This document shows, one piece after another, positions 44,373-53,532 of a stretch of 64,000 nucleotides of DNA. Source of the stretch: CAWIVH01 sp963839475. Lineage in GTDB: Bacteria; Acidobacteriota; UBA6911. The notes under the pieces are model-generated. The model was given only the letters and a program-made list of their open reading frames with translations, made no database searches and was not told where the DNA came from. Location of the stretch: assembly GCA_963839475.1 (NCBI GenBank), contig CAWIVH010000021.1:186001-250000 (forward strand), in the 5' to 3' direction. The translations under genes were made by a program, and so were the position numbers. Every line of letters begins with the position of its first letter. The stretch's first letter is position 1.

Positions 44373-47300
44373 TCAAGGATTTCTCAGCAGGACGACGGAT
44401 GCATTCCCGAAGCTATCGAAGAAGGATATTTTGCCGCCCGCCGCCAGTTTCCCGGAATTGAGCGTTATGAATTGGGTCTGAAAACCGCCGCCGTAAACGA
44501 TCTGCGGCAGCAGGCAATGGCGACCCGCGGCCAGGGGATTCAGCAATAGACTACTAAACAAAACCCCGCGCGAGGTAGTTCGCATGCGCAGTGGGAGAAA
44601 TGCGGCCGGTAGATCCGAGGAAATTTTTAAATACCCGCGGCTGCCCGCGGGAAGGCCAGCAATAAGCTGGGTGATGAATTTTGCGCTATGACCGCCCGCG
44701 GGGAGCGAAACCCTGGAACTGAGGACCTCTTCTGCCCCTTTGCGCAAATAGATTTCAAGCAGAACCTGCTGCTCTCGATTCGCCGGGTTCACGAGGGCGA
44801 TGGCTGTATCCAGATCGGGACCGATTTCATAGTAGGCGTTGGTCGCGGTGGAAGCGGCCAAAAATGGAAGTCCGGTTTCGCTCAGGAGCCGTCCTTGGGG
44901 CAGGTAGCGGATTACAGCACCCCCTGCGGGAATCCGCTGCCCGGGATCAGGATCGAGGAGACAATAGCCTGCGCTCACCTCCGCTGCTGATCCTGTAGAA
45001 AGCCAGCGAGTCAGCCCGTGGGCAGATATTCTGTACGGCTGCTCCGGGCTCGTTATCCCCTCGGCAGTCAGAGACCAGGGAGTGCCATCCGACCGGAAAA
45101 ATCTGATTTTGCCTGAGAGCGACGAATCAAAGGGATTCAGCATCAGCCACTCGGTCTGATAGCCGCCTCCATCTACCACCTGCGGCAGGATCATCGGCTG
45201 CGAATTCAATGCCCCAGCGGCATCGTACGTGGGAATGCTCGTCATGATGAATTGACCCTGGTCATTATTGTCGCCGCGAAGCGCCAGTGCGGCCAGGGGT
45301 TGATCGCTGAAAACCTCGAGCGCGCCGCGGAAGGGCGCCAGACCTGTACCGAACCACTCAACCAGGAATTTGGCGATGTGTTCCCCTGGAGCAAGTGAAA
45401 TATTCCGGCTGCCTCTGTTACTTCCATCCGAGCCGGTAATCCGGAGCTGAATCGCAGCAGTTGCGGGGCCTGTGTTGACGAGAGCCAGTCCGGTTTCTCC
45501 CGGGGCGCCTATTTCTGCCACTGTCCAAAGGCTCTTCGCTGCCGGGGCGGCCGGGACCGTCAGTTCAGAGACAAGGTCATTCCCGTCAACCAGCGTCAGG
45601 ATGGCACCGGCCGCCACCTCAAACGAAGCTGGAACCGCCGGAAAGATCGCATACCCGTTTTGATAATTTGACGCATCGCTCGCTGCAATCCAGGCTCCGG
45701 CGGTTCGCGGCACCGATCCCCAGGCAAGCGTAGTTCCCCTGGTGATTTTGAGGGCGATATCGCCCTGAAAAGTCGGCAGCGGCAGGTCGAGAATCCCATT
45801 TTTAACCGAAGCCGTCGATTGCGACATCAAGCCGCCGTTTTCGCGGCCGCTCCAATAGGACACGACATAGGTGCCGGGATCAAGGCCATTGAGTGAAACC
45901 GATGCGCCGGATGTTTTCCTTGATTCGAATGTCGCCGGTCCAAAGCCTGTACCATAGGCTTCGCGTGAATCGCGCACCCATATAAAGGCCCGGGTCGTGC
46001 CCTGAAGCCCGTATGCCTTTATCTGGCCGAAAACCTGCAGAGCGGCGCCGTGCAGCGGCGGATCCGCAGGATCTTCTCCGCCCCAGTATGAAACAAGGGG
46101 AGGAAACAAATATGCATTTAGCGGAAAATCAGGCTCCTGACGGTGGCGTGCCAGGTCACGGGCGATGTAGCTGCCCCACCACCAGTTCATGGCTCCGCTG
46201 CGGCTGAGAGCCGCCGACCAGAGCGCGTTACGCATCGTCGTGCCGGCGATCATATGATCGCGATTGGCGGCAGTACGCTCCGCTGCCGGAACCTCGGTAT
46301 TGGACAAAAAGAGCGAAGGGTCGAAATGATTCTCCGGCTGCAGGCTGGCTTTTACACCGGTCTCGCCGATAATAACAGGTTTCCCGTAAGCCCTTTGGGC
46401 TCCGTCGACAAAATCCCGGATGCGCGCATCGCGCGTTTCGGGCGGCTGGCCATAGTGGTGGCTTTGCACCAAATCAATCGATGGGAGGTTCCAGATGGAG
46501 GAAAAGCCGTAGGCTCCAGATTCATCGGAGCTGGTGGTGACGAGATGGCGGAAGGGATCATGGGCTTTGAGAAAATCCGCCATTTCTCGATGCCAGTCAA
46601 TAATAGCAGCGCGGGTTACGGCGTCGGTTTGAAGGTTCTTGGACGGACTGCCGGCGAATTGCACCTCATTGAAGAGCTCCCATGCCAGCAAGTTAGGATA
46701 GGCTGACCAACGCGCTATCAGGTACCGCAACCTGCGCCGGAAAAGGGCGCGCGCGGCGGAATTCGAAAAGAATTGCTCCGGGTTCGCATCCGGGACCGGT
46801 CCGCCGGATAGGGAGTTATAGGCATTGCTCGAATTGGCTGGATTGGCGGAATTCCATCGCTGGTTCACCCAACTGCTGAACTGGCCGTGATCGTTTAGGA
46901 CGAGTTGGACCTGGACTCCATTCGCCAGCGAGATGTCCATAAACCGGTCGACGCGCCAGGCAGCGCGCTGCGAATATCTTCCAACGCCCTGGTAAAATCC
47001 GGAGAAATGGCCGCTGCCCCACTCCAGGGTTGTGCGGCTGAAGTCGGTCATCCAGAATCGAGTCCAGTTTTCTCCGCTCGCAGCGAATAAGGGTAGGAAG
47101 CTCCGGTAATAAGCTGTTCCGTTCAGATCAGGGTTGCCGTCTTCGAAACTCAGGTTGTGCCCGAAAGGGATATATGGCATGCCGCTGGCATACTGTAATA
47201 AATGCTGGCTCGCGGAATGACGCCCGACGGGGCCTGGAGAAGGGCTGCCAGTGACGTCGAATTCAAACGGCCCTGCATTTTCGACATTGCCGCTGTTGTC

Positions 47301-48158
47301 CTTCGCCGTCAGCCTGAACGTGTGCCGGCCTTCCTCGAGTGGCAAATAGCGTAAACGCCAGCGAGGGGTCCCGGAAGGGGTGTATTGCTCCCATCGCTCT
47401 GTTCCCGGAGCGACCTGGTAGTCCTGAAACCAGAATGCGGGCAGGTCCAAAATCTTTCCGGAGGGGCTCGTAAACTGCGCCTGAACATCAATTTGATCCG
47501 GGTCATAAGGATTGTCGTAGGTTCGCGTAAGATCAAAATCCACAGAGAAAACTGTATGGAGCGGAGCTGCAGAGGGAACGGAGGGCGCAGCCAGGGCCAG
47601 CCGAGCGGTGGTGCTGGAGGGCGGCTTCGGGCTCCCCGTGACCGCCAGCAATCGGAGTTCCGCATTCCTCCGGTGTCCCGAACGGATTTGAATCCCGATG
47701 CTTTCCACCATAGCCGGATCCACCATGGATCCCTGCTTGATTCTAAGCATCGTAACCGCACCACCCCCCGTCACCCTCACGTCGGGAAATCCGCCGTCGC
47801 GGAACACGAAGCCCGATGATTGAGAAAAAGGCTGCACCATAATGTCAGAATCGGCCTGTACCCAAAGATGGATCTCTTCCAACCTTGAAAGATCGCGATT
47901 CCACGGCCGGGCTGCAATGCCAACCGAGCGGTCGGGTTTATCGCTCAGAACAACCTGGAGGCTTCCCGTCTTCGTTTGCAGAGTGGCGGTTGGCGACGGC
48001 GACAACTGTCCGCGAGCCTCTTTTTCAAAACTAATTCGCCAGGCTGCAGTCATAGGGTCAAGCAATGAAAGTACATCCTCACCACGATAGCGCTCCTGCG
48101 CCCATGTGATGGAGCTGAGGGACATCCAGATTAGGTAGGCATAGGCGGTGAGTTTCAT
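44373..48158 (-). CDS. secreted glycoside-hydrolase-like protein with DUF5060 and C-terminal surface module
   Basis: 1261 residues from the ATG at 48158. Signal peptide LTAYAYLIWMSLSSITWA. Residues about 200-310 resemble the DUF5060 beta-sandwich (VFSVDFDLTRTYDNPY; WRLRYLPLEEGRHTFRL). Residues about 330-700 look like a (beta/alpha)8 GH-A barrel: Glu498 in ELFNEVQF would be the acid/base and Glu599 in IIGETGVK the nucleophile. From about 875 to the end is a compound module also found in the FG-GAP protein at 53533. Substrate unknown; a secreted or surface-held polysaccharide enzyme is likely. Confidence 0.85.
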   Translation of the reverse strand: MKLTAYAYLIWMSLSSITWAQERYRGEDVLSLLDPMTAAWRISFEKEARGQLSPSPTATLQTKTGSLQVVLSDKPDRSVGIAARPWNRDLSRLEEIHLWVQADSDIMVQPFSQSSGFVFRDGGFPDVRVTGGGAVTMLRIKQGSMVDPAMVESIGIQIRSGHRRNAELRLLAVTGSPKPPSSTTARLALAAPSVPSAAPLHTVFSVDFDLTRTYDNPYDPDQIDVQAQFTSPSGKILDLPAFWFQDYQVAPGTERWEQYTPSGTPRWRLRYLPLEEGRHTFRLTAKDNSGNVENAGPFEFDVTGSPSPGPVGRHSASQHLLQYASGMPYIPFGHNLSFEDGNPDLNGTAYYRSFLPLFAASGENWTRFWMTDFSRTTLEWGSGHFSGFYQGVGRYSQRAAWRVDRFMDISLANGVQVQLVLNDHGQFSSWVNQRWNSANPANSSNAYNSLSGGPVPDANPEQFFSNSAARALFRRRLRYLIARWSAYPNLLAWELFNEVQFAGSPSKNLQTDAVTRAAIIDWHREMADFLKAHDPFRHLVTTSSDESGAYGFSSIWNLPSIDLVQSHHYGQPPETRDARIRDFVDGAQRAYGKPVIIGETGVKASLQPENHFDPSLFLSNTEVPAAERTAANRDHMIAGTTMRNALWSAALSRSGAMNWWWGSYIARDLARHRQEPDFPLNAYLFPPLVSYWGGEDPADPPLHGAALQVFGQIKAYGLQGTTRAFIWVRDSREAYGTGFGPATFESRKTSGASVSLNGLDPGTYVVSYWSGRENGGLMSQSTASVKNGILDLPLPTFQGDIALKITRGTTLAWGSVPRTAGAWIAASDASNYQNGYAIFPAVPASFEVAAGAILTLVDGNDLVSELTVPAAPAAKSLWTVAEIGAPGETGLALVNTGPATAAIQLRITGSDGSNRGSRNISLAPGEHIAKFLVEWFGTGLAPFRGALEVFSDQPLAALALRGDNNDQGQFIMTSIPTYDAAGALNSQPMILPQVVDGGGYQTEWLMLNPFDSSLSGKIRFFRSDGTPWSLTAEGITSPEQPYRISAHGLTRWLSTGSAAEVSAGYCLLDPDPGQRIPAGGAVIRYLPQGRLLSETGLPFLAASTATNAYYEIGPDLDTAIALVNPANREQQVLLEIYLRKGAEEVLSSRVSLPAGGHSAKFITQLIAGLPAGSRGYLKISSDLPAAFLPLRMRTTSRGVLFSSLLLNPLAAGRHCLLPQIVYGGGFQTQFITLNSGKLAAGGKISFFDSFGNASVVLLRNP

Positions 48159-48298
48159 GGATTTTCCAGTTCCAGCTAAGTATAAACCGGGTGCGCGCAC
48201 CCATCCAAATAGCCGGGGCTCCGATGTTCGACAAAAGCAATGGAACTTTGGCGGGATAGCCTTCGTACTGGGTTTCATAGTCCTGAGAGGAGAAAACT

Positions 48299-49213
48299 AT
48301 GCATTCACGCCAACGAGTCATGCCCGCAGCACGCCTTATGACGCTGCTGTCTTTGGTCGCCCTAGTCACGATGACTTCACTCTCCTTCGCCGGAGAAGAG
48401 ATCGATCGGATCGAACGAACATTTTCAGCCCGGCAACGGCCCGTGATCGCCATCCGAAACTCAGATGGCAGGGTAACGGTGCGGGCAACCCCGGCAGCCG
48501 AGGTTCGGGTGGTTGCGATCAAGGAGGCGGTTCCCGGAGCAAGCACGCAAGATGCGAGAAACTACGCGTCGCAAATTCAGATCCGAATAGAACAAGCCGG
48601 TAGTCGCGTTGAAATCGAGGCAAAGTATCCCCGCAGTTCGGGTTTGTGGAATAATGGCCCTATCGTTCTTGTCCATTTCGAAGTGACTGGGCCTGCTGGA
48701 AGCGACCTGGAAGCGCACACTTCAGACGGACCTTTGGTGTTGGACGGATTCAGCGGCAATTTCGATCTTACTGCATCTGATGGGAAGCTGACGGCCACCG
48801 GTTGTTCCGGGCGGTTGGTAAGCCGCGTCTCGGATGGTGAAACGCAAATAGAAGGCTTCCAGGGTGAGGTGGAGGCGCACTCTTCCGATGGGCATATGAC
48901 AATTGAAGGCAGCTTTAAAGGGCTGAATGTCAAAACGTCGGATGGAAATGTCGATATCAGCGTTCGGCCGGGATCGACCGTTGAGAAATCCTGGACCATC
49001 GGAAGTTCGGATGGGAATATCCGCATGAAATTGCCGAATGGATTTCCCGCAAACCTGGATATTCGCACCAGCGATGGAAGCATCCGTGTGGACCACCCGC
49101 TCACGATCACCGAAGGAAAGATCGCCGATCATCATATTCTCGGCAAACTTAACGGCGGTGGCGGACTCATCAGCCTCCGCTCATCCGACGGGAGTGTATC
49201 GATTACGAAGTGA
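48299..49213 (+). CDS. DUF4097-type secreted beta-strand repeat protein
   Basis: 304 residues with a signal peptide (MTLLSLVALVTMTSLSFA). The body is a chain of short beta strands with nine SDG tripeptides, five of them at exact 18-residue steps (142, 160, 178, 196, 214), then 237, 258 and 296. This is the DUF4097 repeat family, probably a beta-solenoid; no function is proven. AGAGGAG precedes the ATG. It is divergent from the glycoside-hydrolase-like gene, the two starts being about 140 bases apart. Confidence 0.85.
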   Translation: MHSRQRVMPAARLMTLLSLVALVTMTSLSFAGEEIDRIERTFSARQRPVIAIRNSDGRVTVRATPAAEVRVVAIKEAVPGASTQDARNYASQIQIRIEQAGSRVEIEAKYPRSSGLWNNGPIVLVHFEVTGPAGSDLEAHTSDGPLVLDGFSGNFDLTASDGKLTATGCSGRLVSRVSDGETQIEGFQGEVEAHSSDGHMTIEGSFKGLNVKTSDGNVDISVRPGSTVEKSWTIGSSDGNIRMKLPNGFPANLDIRTSDGSIRVDHPLTITEGKIADHHILGKLNGGGGLISLRSSDGSVSITK

Positions 49214-49519
49214 GTCCAGGAGCCTGCCGCGGGGGTTGTCAGGCAAGCTCCTATTGTTTGTCAAAACTTAATAAAAACCTTCCGATTAGTGTTTGCGCAA
49301 GTCCGGCTAGCGGTTGGGATAGTACGGAAGAAGCCAGGGCTTTGACTGCCGGATTTAGCTATCCCAGGTGAGTGATTAAGTTTCACGATGGAAATAAGTC
49401 ACCCTGAGGTTTGGACGGGGCAGGTTAAATGATCGTAAAGCGATGAACCCTTTTTGACATTTTAACGCCCAATTCATTGAAGGGTGGTCGAATCTATATT
49501 GATTTTCTGCAAGGCTTAA
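49214..49519. other. intergenic region before the small membrane protein
   Basis: About 306 bases. It holds the hairpin at 49218-49252 and a TTGACA at 49454-49459 with no matching -10. Nothing else is supported. Confidence 0.4.
49218..49252 (+). terminator. candidate terminator of the DUF4097 gene
   Basis: AGGAGCCTGCC can pair with GGCAAGCTCCT around a 13-base loop, 10 of 11 positions. It lies four bases after the stop codon and is followed by ATTGTTTG, only weakly T-rich. Confidence 0.45.
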
Positions 49520-49693
49520 ATGGGAACATCAATGCCAGTAATGGTTTATAAAGATCGGAATGCCCGCGCTGAATCTCGAGCGCATCCTTCAGTCACGATC
49601 CTGATGATTGGAGCACTGGTGCTCGGATTCTGTCTTGCCGGCGTTATTCTGAGCTTGTCCTGGATCGAGTATGTTGTTCAGGGGATGCGGTAG
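49520..49693 (+). CDS. small single-span membrane protein, unknown
   Basis: 57 residues. AAGG lies six bases before the ATG; a second in-frame ATG is at 49532. Residues 1-24 are polar and basic (KDRNARAESR), residues about 25-47 form one membrane helix (VTILMIGALVLGFCLAGVIL), and a short tail follows. It has no recognised relatives and stands alone downstream of the DUF4097 gene. Membrane topology is likely; function is unknown. Ribosome site, hydrophobicity pattern and clean stop support a real gene, though its size calls for caution. Confidence 0.5.
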   Translation: MGTSMPVMVYKDRNARAESRAHPSVTILMIGALVLGFCLAGVILSLSWIEYVVQGMR

Positions 49694-49808
49694 TTCCGCT
49701 CGACGGATGCGCACCGCACGTTGGATACAATTCGGCATGATGCGCGCTTTGCCTATGAGCTAAACCCGTCGAACCGATCCGCAGCTTGGATCTCCATTAA
49801 TGGCGCGG

Positions 49809-51329
49809 CTACGCCTCGGAAATGCAGTCCCACACCACGCCCATCCGAGGTACAGCATAACCGATTTCTTTCAAGTAATCGCCATACACCATCATCCAGT
49901 GAGAATCACGGACCTCATCGAGCAGCCGCTTCCAGTTGCCCAGGATGCGGACGTCCTGCTGCGAACGACAGATCTCATAAAAAGGATTGGCTTCGACCAC
50001 GCCCTTGATCCCCACCCAGCGGCCCTTCGCATACTCGGGGTCGATAAAGGTGACCTCCTGTCCTTTGGGCATCTCAACTTTCGGTGCCGCACCATATTCG
50101 GATTCATAGTGCGTCAGCAGCCGCACCGGCTCATACTCCTTCGAGTTCATGCGGCGTGGGCTAGTGCAGTGAGCGCACGTCACCACCGCGTTGTGCGGGA
50201 AGGTCGAGTTGTGCATGAACACCGGCTTGCCGCTAAGATAACGCAGAAAAATGCCCGCAGGCACGACAACAAAATCCGATTCGCAGAACGCTGAGTAGCC
50301 TTCGTCGTTCAACAACCCGAGCGCGAGGCACGCTGTGGTGCGCGACATCGGCAGGATTGTGTTCATGCATTGGTTAATGGTGATATGGTGGGCGCCATTT
50401 TCCTGCAGAATTTCCTTAAAAAGCCCATAAAGTATGAAAGCGTTTGCGACAAACCGACGGTCGGTTTCGAGGATGGTGGCCGGCAGCGCAAGATACCGGT
50501 CTGTCCAGCGTTCCGCAGTCCGCACTCTGGCGTGATCGCTCAAGGCGCTTTCGATGCGCCGGCCGAGATCGGCATAGCTAACATCGATGATGTCGAGCTT
50601 GAACCTGCTGCGCGCAAGATTCGGCGCGTCCTGGGCGTATTTGCCTTGCGGGCCGCCAATCGCGACGACGCGCGCGCCGAGAAAGTTCATGCTTGCATAC
50701 AATGCACGCAACCGCCACTGAAGCTCCTGCTTATCGTCGACGATTACATCATTCACCGATAATCGCTTTTTGGAATCCTCGCCTTCACTCGACTTGCTCA
50801 GGTGCCGGGTGCTTAGCGCTTCGTACCAGTAGTACAGGGGACCGGACCTATGGCGCACGAAGATCATGGCTCCTTTGTCGGGGATGCAAGCATTCAGTGT
50901 GTCACTGCTCCCTGTGGCCGGATAGAGAACGAGCGCATCACAATCAGCGGCTTTCGCGCTGACCGCCTCATCGGTGGATCTCACGCGCAATACTGGCAGC
51001 ACTTTCATAGGGAAATCCGCGAGCGCGGCCAATTCTGTCAATTCGGATGTAACGCGTCCGGCCTCCTCGTCAGCCGCCGCTTCCGATTGCACGCCGCCCC
51101 AGGATTTCCACGATGCCATTTCACGGCGTTGCGCCACCCGGTACATGAGCACGGGCTGAACCCGCAGGGGCCTGCTGAAGGACAGGAATGCCCTGTCCGG
51201 ATCCCACATCGATTCCTGCCATACTGCTGATGCTGCTACCGCTTTTCCAGTCGTGCCCAGCGTTGCACCGGCGGCCGCGGCCGCTGTCACTGCCAAGAAA
51301 TCCCTGCGATGGATGCCATTGCAACACAT
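49809..51329 (-). CDS. Tat-exported L-fucose/L-arabinose isomerase-like protein
   Basis: 506 residues. Tat signal HRRDFLAVTAAAAAGATLG follows a strong AGGAGG site. The middle and C-terminus resemble the fucose/arabinose isomerase superfamily: INQCMNTILPMSRTTACLALGLLNDEGYSAFCESD in two segments, CAHCTSPRRMN and GRWVGIKGVVEANPFYEICRSQQDVRIL. Such isomerases are normally cytoplasmic, so export is unusual. Metal-binding residues cannot be confirmed by eye, and it may be a binding or altered enzyme rather than a true isomerase. Confidence 0.75.
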   Translation of the reverse strand: MCCNGIHRRDFLAVTAAAAAGATLGTTGKAVAASAVWQESMWDPDRAFLSFSRPLRVQPVLMYRVAQRREMASWKSWGGVQSEAAADEEAGRVTSELTELAALADFPMKVLPVLRVRSTDEAVSAKAADCDALVLYPATGSSDTLNACIPDKGAMIFVRHRSGPLYYWYEALSTRHLSKSSEGEDSKKRLSVNDVIVDDKQELQWRLRALYASMNFLGARVVAIGGPQGKYAQDAPNLARSRFKLDIIDVSYADLGRRIESALSDHARVRTAERWTDRYLALPATILETDRRFVANAFILYGLFKEILQENGAHHITINQCMNTILPMSRTTACLALGLLNDEGYSAFCESDFVVVPAGIFLRYLSGKPVFMHNSTFPHNAVVTCAHCTSPRRMNSKEYEPVRLLTHYESEYGAAPKVEMPKGQEVTFIDPEYAKGRWVGIKGVVEANPFYEICRSQQDVRILGNWKRLLDEVRDSHWMMVYGDYLKEIGYAVPRMGVVWDCISEA

Positions 51330-51437
51330 GATTCCTCCTCCCGATGCCTGTCTTCAGGCACATGTCTCACCATCAATCTGGCCACTCCGTAGTTTTGACG
51401 CCGATCTCGAGGCAGCGTCAGTCACCTGGCGGAATTG

Positions 51438-53357
51438 TCAATCCGCAGGCACAAATTTATAGTATCGCCCCATCCAATAGGCGTGGAGGAAGTCGGCGGC
51501 TCCGGTTTCCTCCTCGCGCCAGAGCTTCAACTCTGTCCAGGCTGTTCCATCTGTGCTGAGATAAGCCCCACCCGGACTGCTCGCGACAATACCTCGCGGG
51601 GTAAAAAAGAAAGAATTGGCTTTGGGGATACGCCAGCCTTTCATTGAGGGATCGCTGCTCCTCCCGCCGTCGGTGCTGCGGAGGAGCTCGCCATCCTCGC
51701 TGATGCGGAAGAGCGGCCCGGCGGGGGCTCCCTGCCATTTTCGGTAGTCCGAGGACCCTGAATCCGAAGGTCCCTCGCTGGCCGTACGCCAGCTCATGCC
51801 GCCGTCGAGAGTAATAAAATCGCCCTTGTCGGTGCGAGCATGGAGTACGAACGTGCGGCTGGCGGATGCGGAAATGCTGCGGACGGCCGCTCCCAGCAGG
51901 CCGTTACTCATATCGGTCCATTGTTTCCACCCGTCGCGGGTCATATAAATGCGTCCGCTGCTGTCGACAAACCAGGCCACTTCGGGATCGTCGGGAGCAA
52001 ATGCCATCGCGGTCACCGTAGGTTTGAGCCAGCCGTCCAGTTGATAGGGATTGCCTTTCCAGGTGTACTCATTATCAGCCGGACGGAGGTTTATCGGGAG
52101 CGGTTTGGCACTCAGTTTTAGCCCGGCACGGCCCGAAACGGAATTTTGCTCGATCTCCTTACGGATAGAGTTCATCACGGGGCGGAAGACGCGGTCCACC
52201 GGAAACAGGCGCAGTGTTTCGTTGGCAAGGCGCAGAGCTTCGGCTTGGTGTGTCGGGTCCGGCGTGAGAACCAACGTCATATAAGTGTAAAGAGAGTTGC
52301 CTTCCATCCAGTTCATTTCCCAGAGGTCATTGACCCATTCGCGGTATTTCGCCAGAAGCCCTGCGTCGCGCTCATAGCGGATGAGGTTGAACAGGGCTTC
52401 GTAAGCCTGGCCTTCGCTGCTATGGTCGACGCGGGCCAGGCGCTCGAGGGAAAAAGGGCGGGTGTCGCGCATCAGGTCGGGATTCTCCCGGAAACGATCG
52501 ACCACTTTTCGATAGAAGTCGAAGTAGCGCTGGCTGCCGGTAATATGATGCGCTATGAGCAGGTCCGGCAGCAGCATCAAAGAGGAGCGCAATGCCGGAC
52601 GCCAGGGAGCGTCGGCTGGAACCTTGGCCGCCGCCAGGCGCGAGGCGTATAGCTTTTTATAATATTCATCGCGAGCCGGATCCGGATCGATGCCGACGTG
52701 GCCGTAAAGAGTCACCTCCCCATCCACATCCATAATGCGGCAGTTGTTGTCAAGCAGGTGAGTCATCAGCCGGTCCACGTCGTGGGCGATTATTTTCTTC
52801 TGGGCTGAGTCGGCAGCCAGATCGAAATAAATAGCATAGCCGTAAAGCACCGCGTTGAAGTTGTCTACGCTCACGTCTCCGTACCAGCGGTAGCCCGCAT
52901 ACTCGCCGCGGCCCTGATGCCACTCGCGTGAATCGCGGCCGTTGCGCTCCCAGCCTTCCACCGGGCCATGACCTTTCACATAGCCTCGCGCCAGCAGGCC
53001 GGGCTTGCCGGTCACCTCCTGTTGCCGGCGCAGCGCCTGCAGAATCTCGCCGCCATGTGCGCGCACCCAGGGATCTTGGGTAACGGCATATTGATAGCCC
53101 ACACCCGCCAGGTAGCGGCCTGTCCACACCCCGGAATGGATTACGTTGCCCGGCTCATCCACCGTGTGAAACAGTTTCTGTCCTGATGGCACAACGGGGA
53201 CGATCGAAATGTAGAGACCATCCATCCAGTGTTTTTCGAGGAGATCCTGCTGAAAGAATTTGGCCTTTTGCGACAACGGACTTGAGTCGCTGACCTGCCC
53301 TGCGGCATTCATGGAAGAGGTGAACAGCAGAAATATCAAAAGCTTATTGGGTCTCAT
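51438..53357 (-). CDS. secreted protein with alpha-barrel-like domain and BNR-type C-terminal repeats
   Basis: 639 residues with a signal peptide (LLIFLLFTSSMNAAGQ). Residues about 30-410 have the helical, tryptophan-rich look of (alpha/alpha) toroids: HSGVWTGRYLAGVGYQYAV, YRWYGDVSVDNFNAVLYGYA, WMEGNSLYTYMTL. Residues about 440-639 carry repeats with S-x-D-G-G-x-x-W patterns (VDSSGRIYMTRDGWKQW; LDGGMSWRT; RSTDGGRSS; LSTDGTAWTEL), typical of BNR/sialidase-like propellers. I cannot name a catalytic family; a role in binding or cutting polysaccharide is plausible. Confidence 0.7.
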   Translation of the reverse strand: MRPNKLLIFLLFTSSMNAAGQVSDSSPLSQKAKFFQQDLLEKHWMDGLYISIVPVVPSGQKLFHTVDEPGNVIHSGVWTGRYLAGVGYQYAVTQDPWVRAHGGEILQALRRQQEVTGKPGLLARGYVKGHGPVEGWERNGRDSREWHQGRGEYAGYRWYGDVSVDNFNAVLYGYAIYFDLAADSAQKKIIAHDVDRLMTHLLDNNCRIMDVDGEVTLYGHVGIDPDPARDEYYKKLYASRLAAAKVPADAPWRPALRSSLMLLPDLLIAHHITGSQRYFDFYRKVVDRFRENPDLMRDTRPFSLERLARVDHSSEGQAYEALFNLIRYERDAGLLAKYREWVNDLWEMNWMEGNSLYTYMTLVLTPDPTHQAEALRLANETLRLFPVDRVFRPVMNSIRKEIEQNSVSGRAGLKLSAKPLPINLRPADNEYTWKGNPYQLDGWLKPTVTAMAFAPDDPEVAWFVDSSGRIYMTRDGWKQWTDMSNGLLGAAVRSISASASRTFVLHARTDKGDFITLDGGMSWRTASEGPSDSGSSDYRKWQGAPAGPLFRISEDGELLRSTDGGRSSDPSMKGWRIPKANSFFFTPRGIVASSPGGAYLSTDGTAWTELKLWREEETGAADFLHAYWMGRYYKFVPAD

Positions 53358-53442
53358 AAAGCCATTATAGGCATCGGGAACCAGTTTGCGATGAAAACAT
53401 GGCGCACAGCATTGCCGGCCGTTTCACATCTCTTCCATCCAC

Positions 53443-53472
53443 TTTACAGTGAACGATTTCTAGACCTATAAT
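53443..53472 (+). promoter_or_regulatory. candidate sigma70 promoter of the FG-GAP gene
   Basis: TTTACA (53443-53448) and a consensus TATAAT (53467-53472) with an 18-base spacer lie about 60 bases before the ATG at 53533. It is the best sigma70-like match I found. Confidence 0.6.
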
Positions 53473-53532
53473 TGCTTTTATCTTATTGTCTTCATAATAT
53501 CTTAAGAGAGTTTTCAGCTTGAAAGATTCCCG

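Noticed and set aside
49454..49459. TTGACA before the 57-residue gene
   Set aside because: The nearest TATA-like hexamer is about 35 bases away, too far for a promoter pair.
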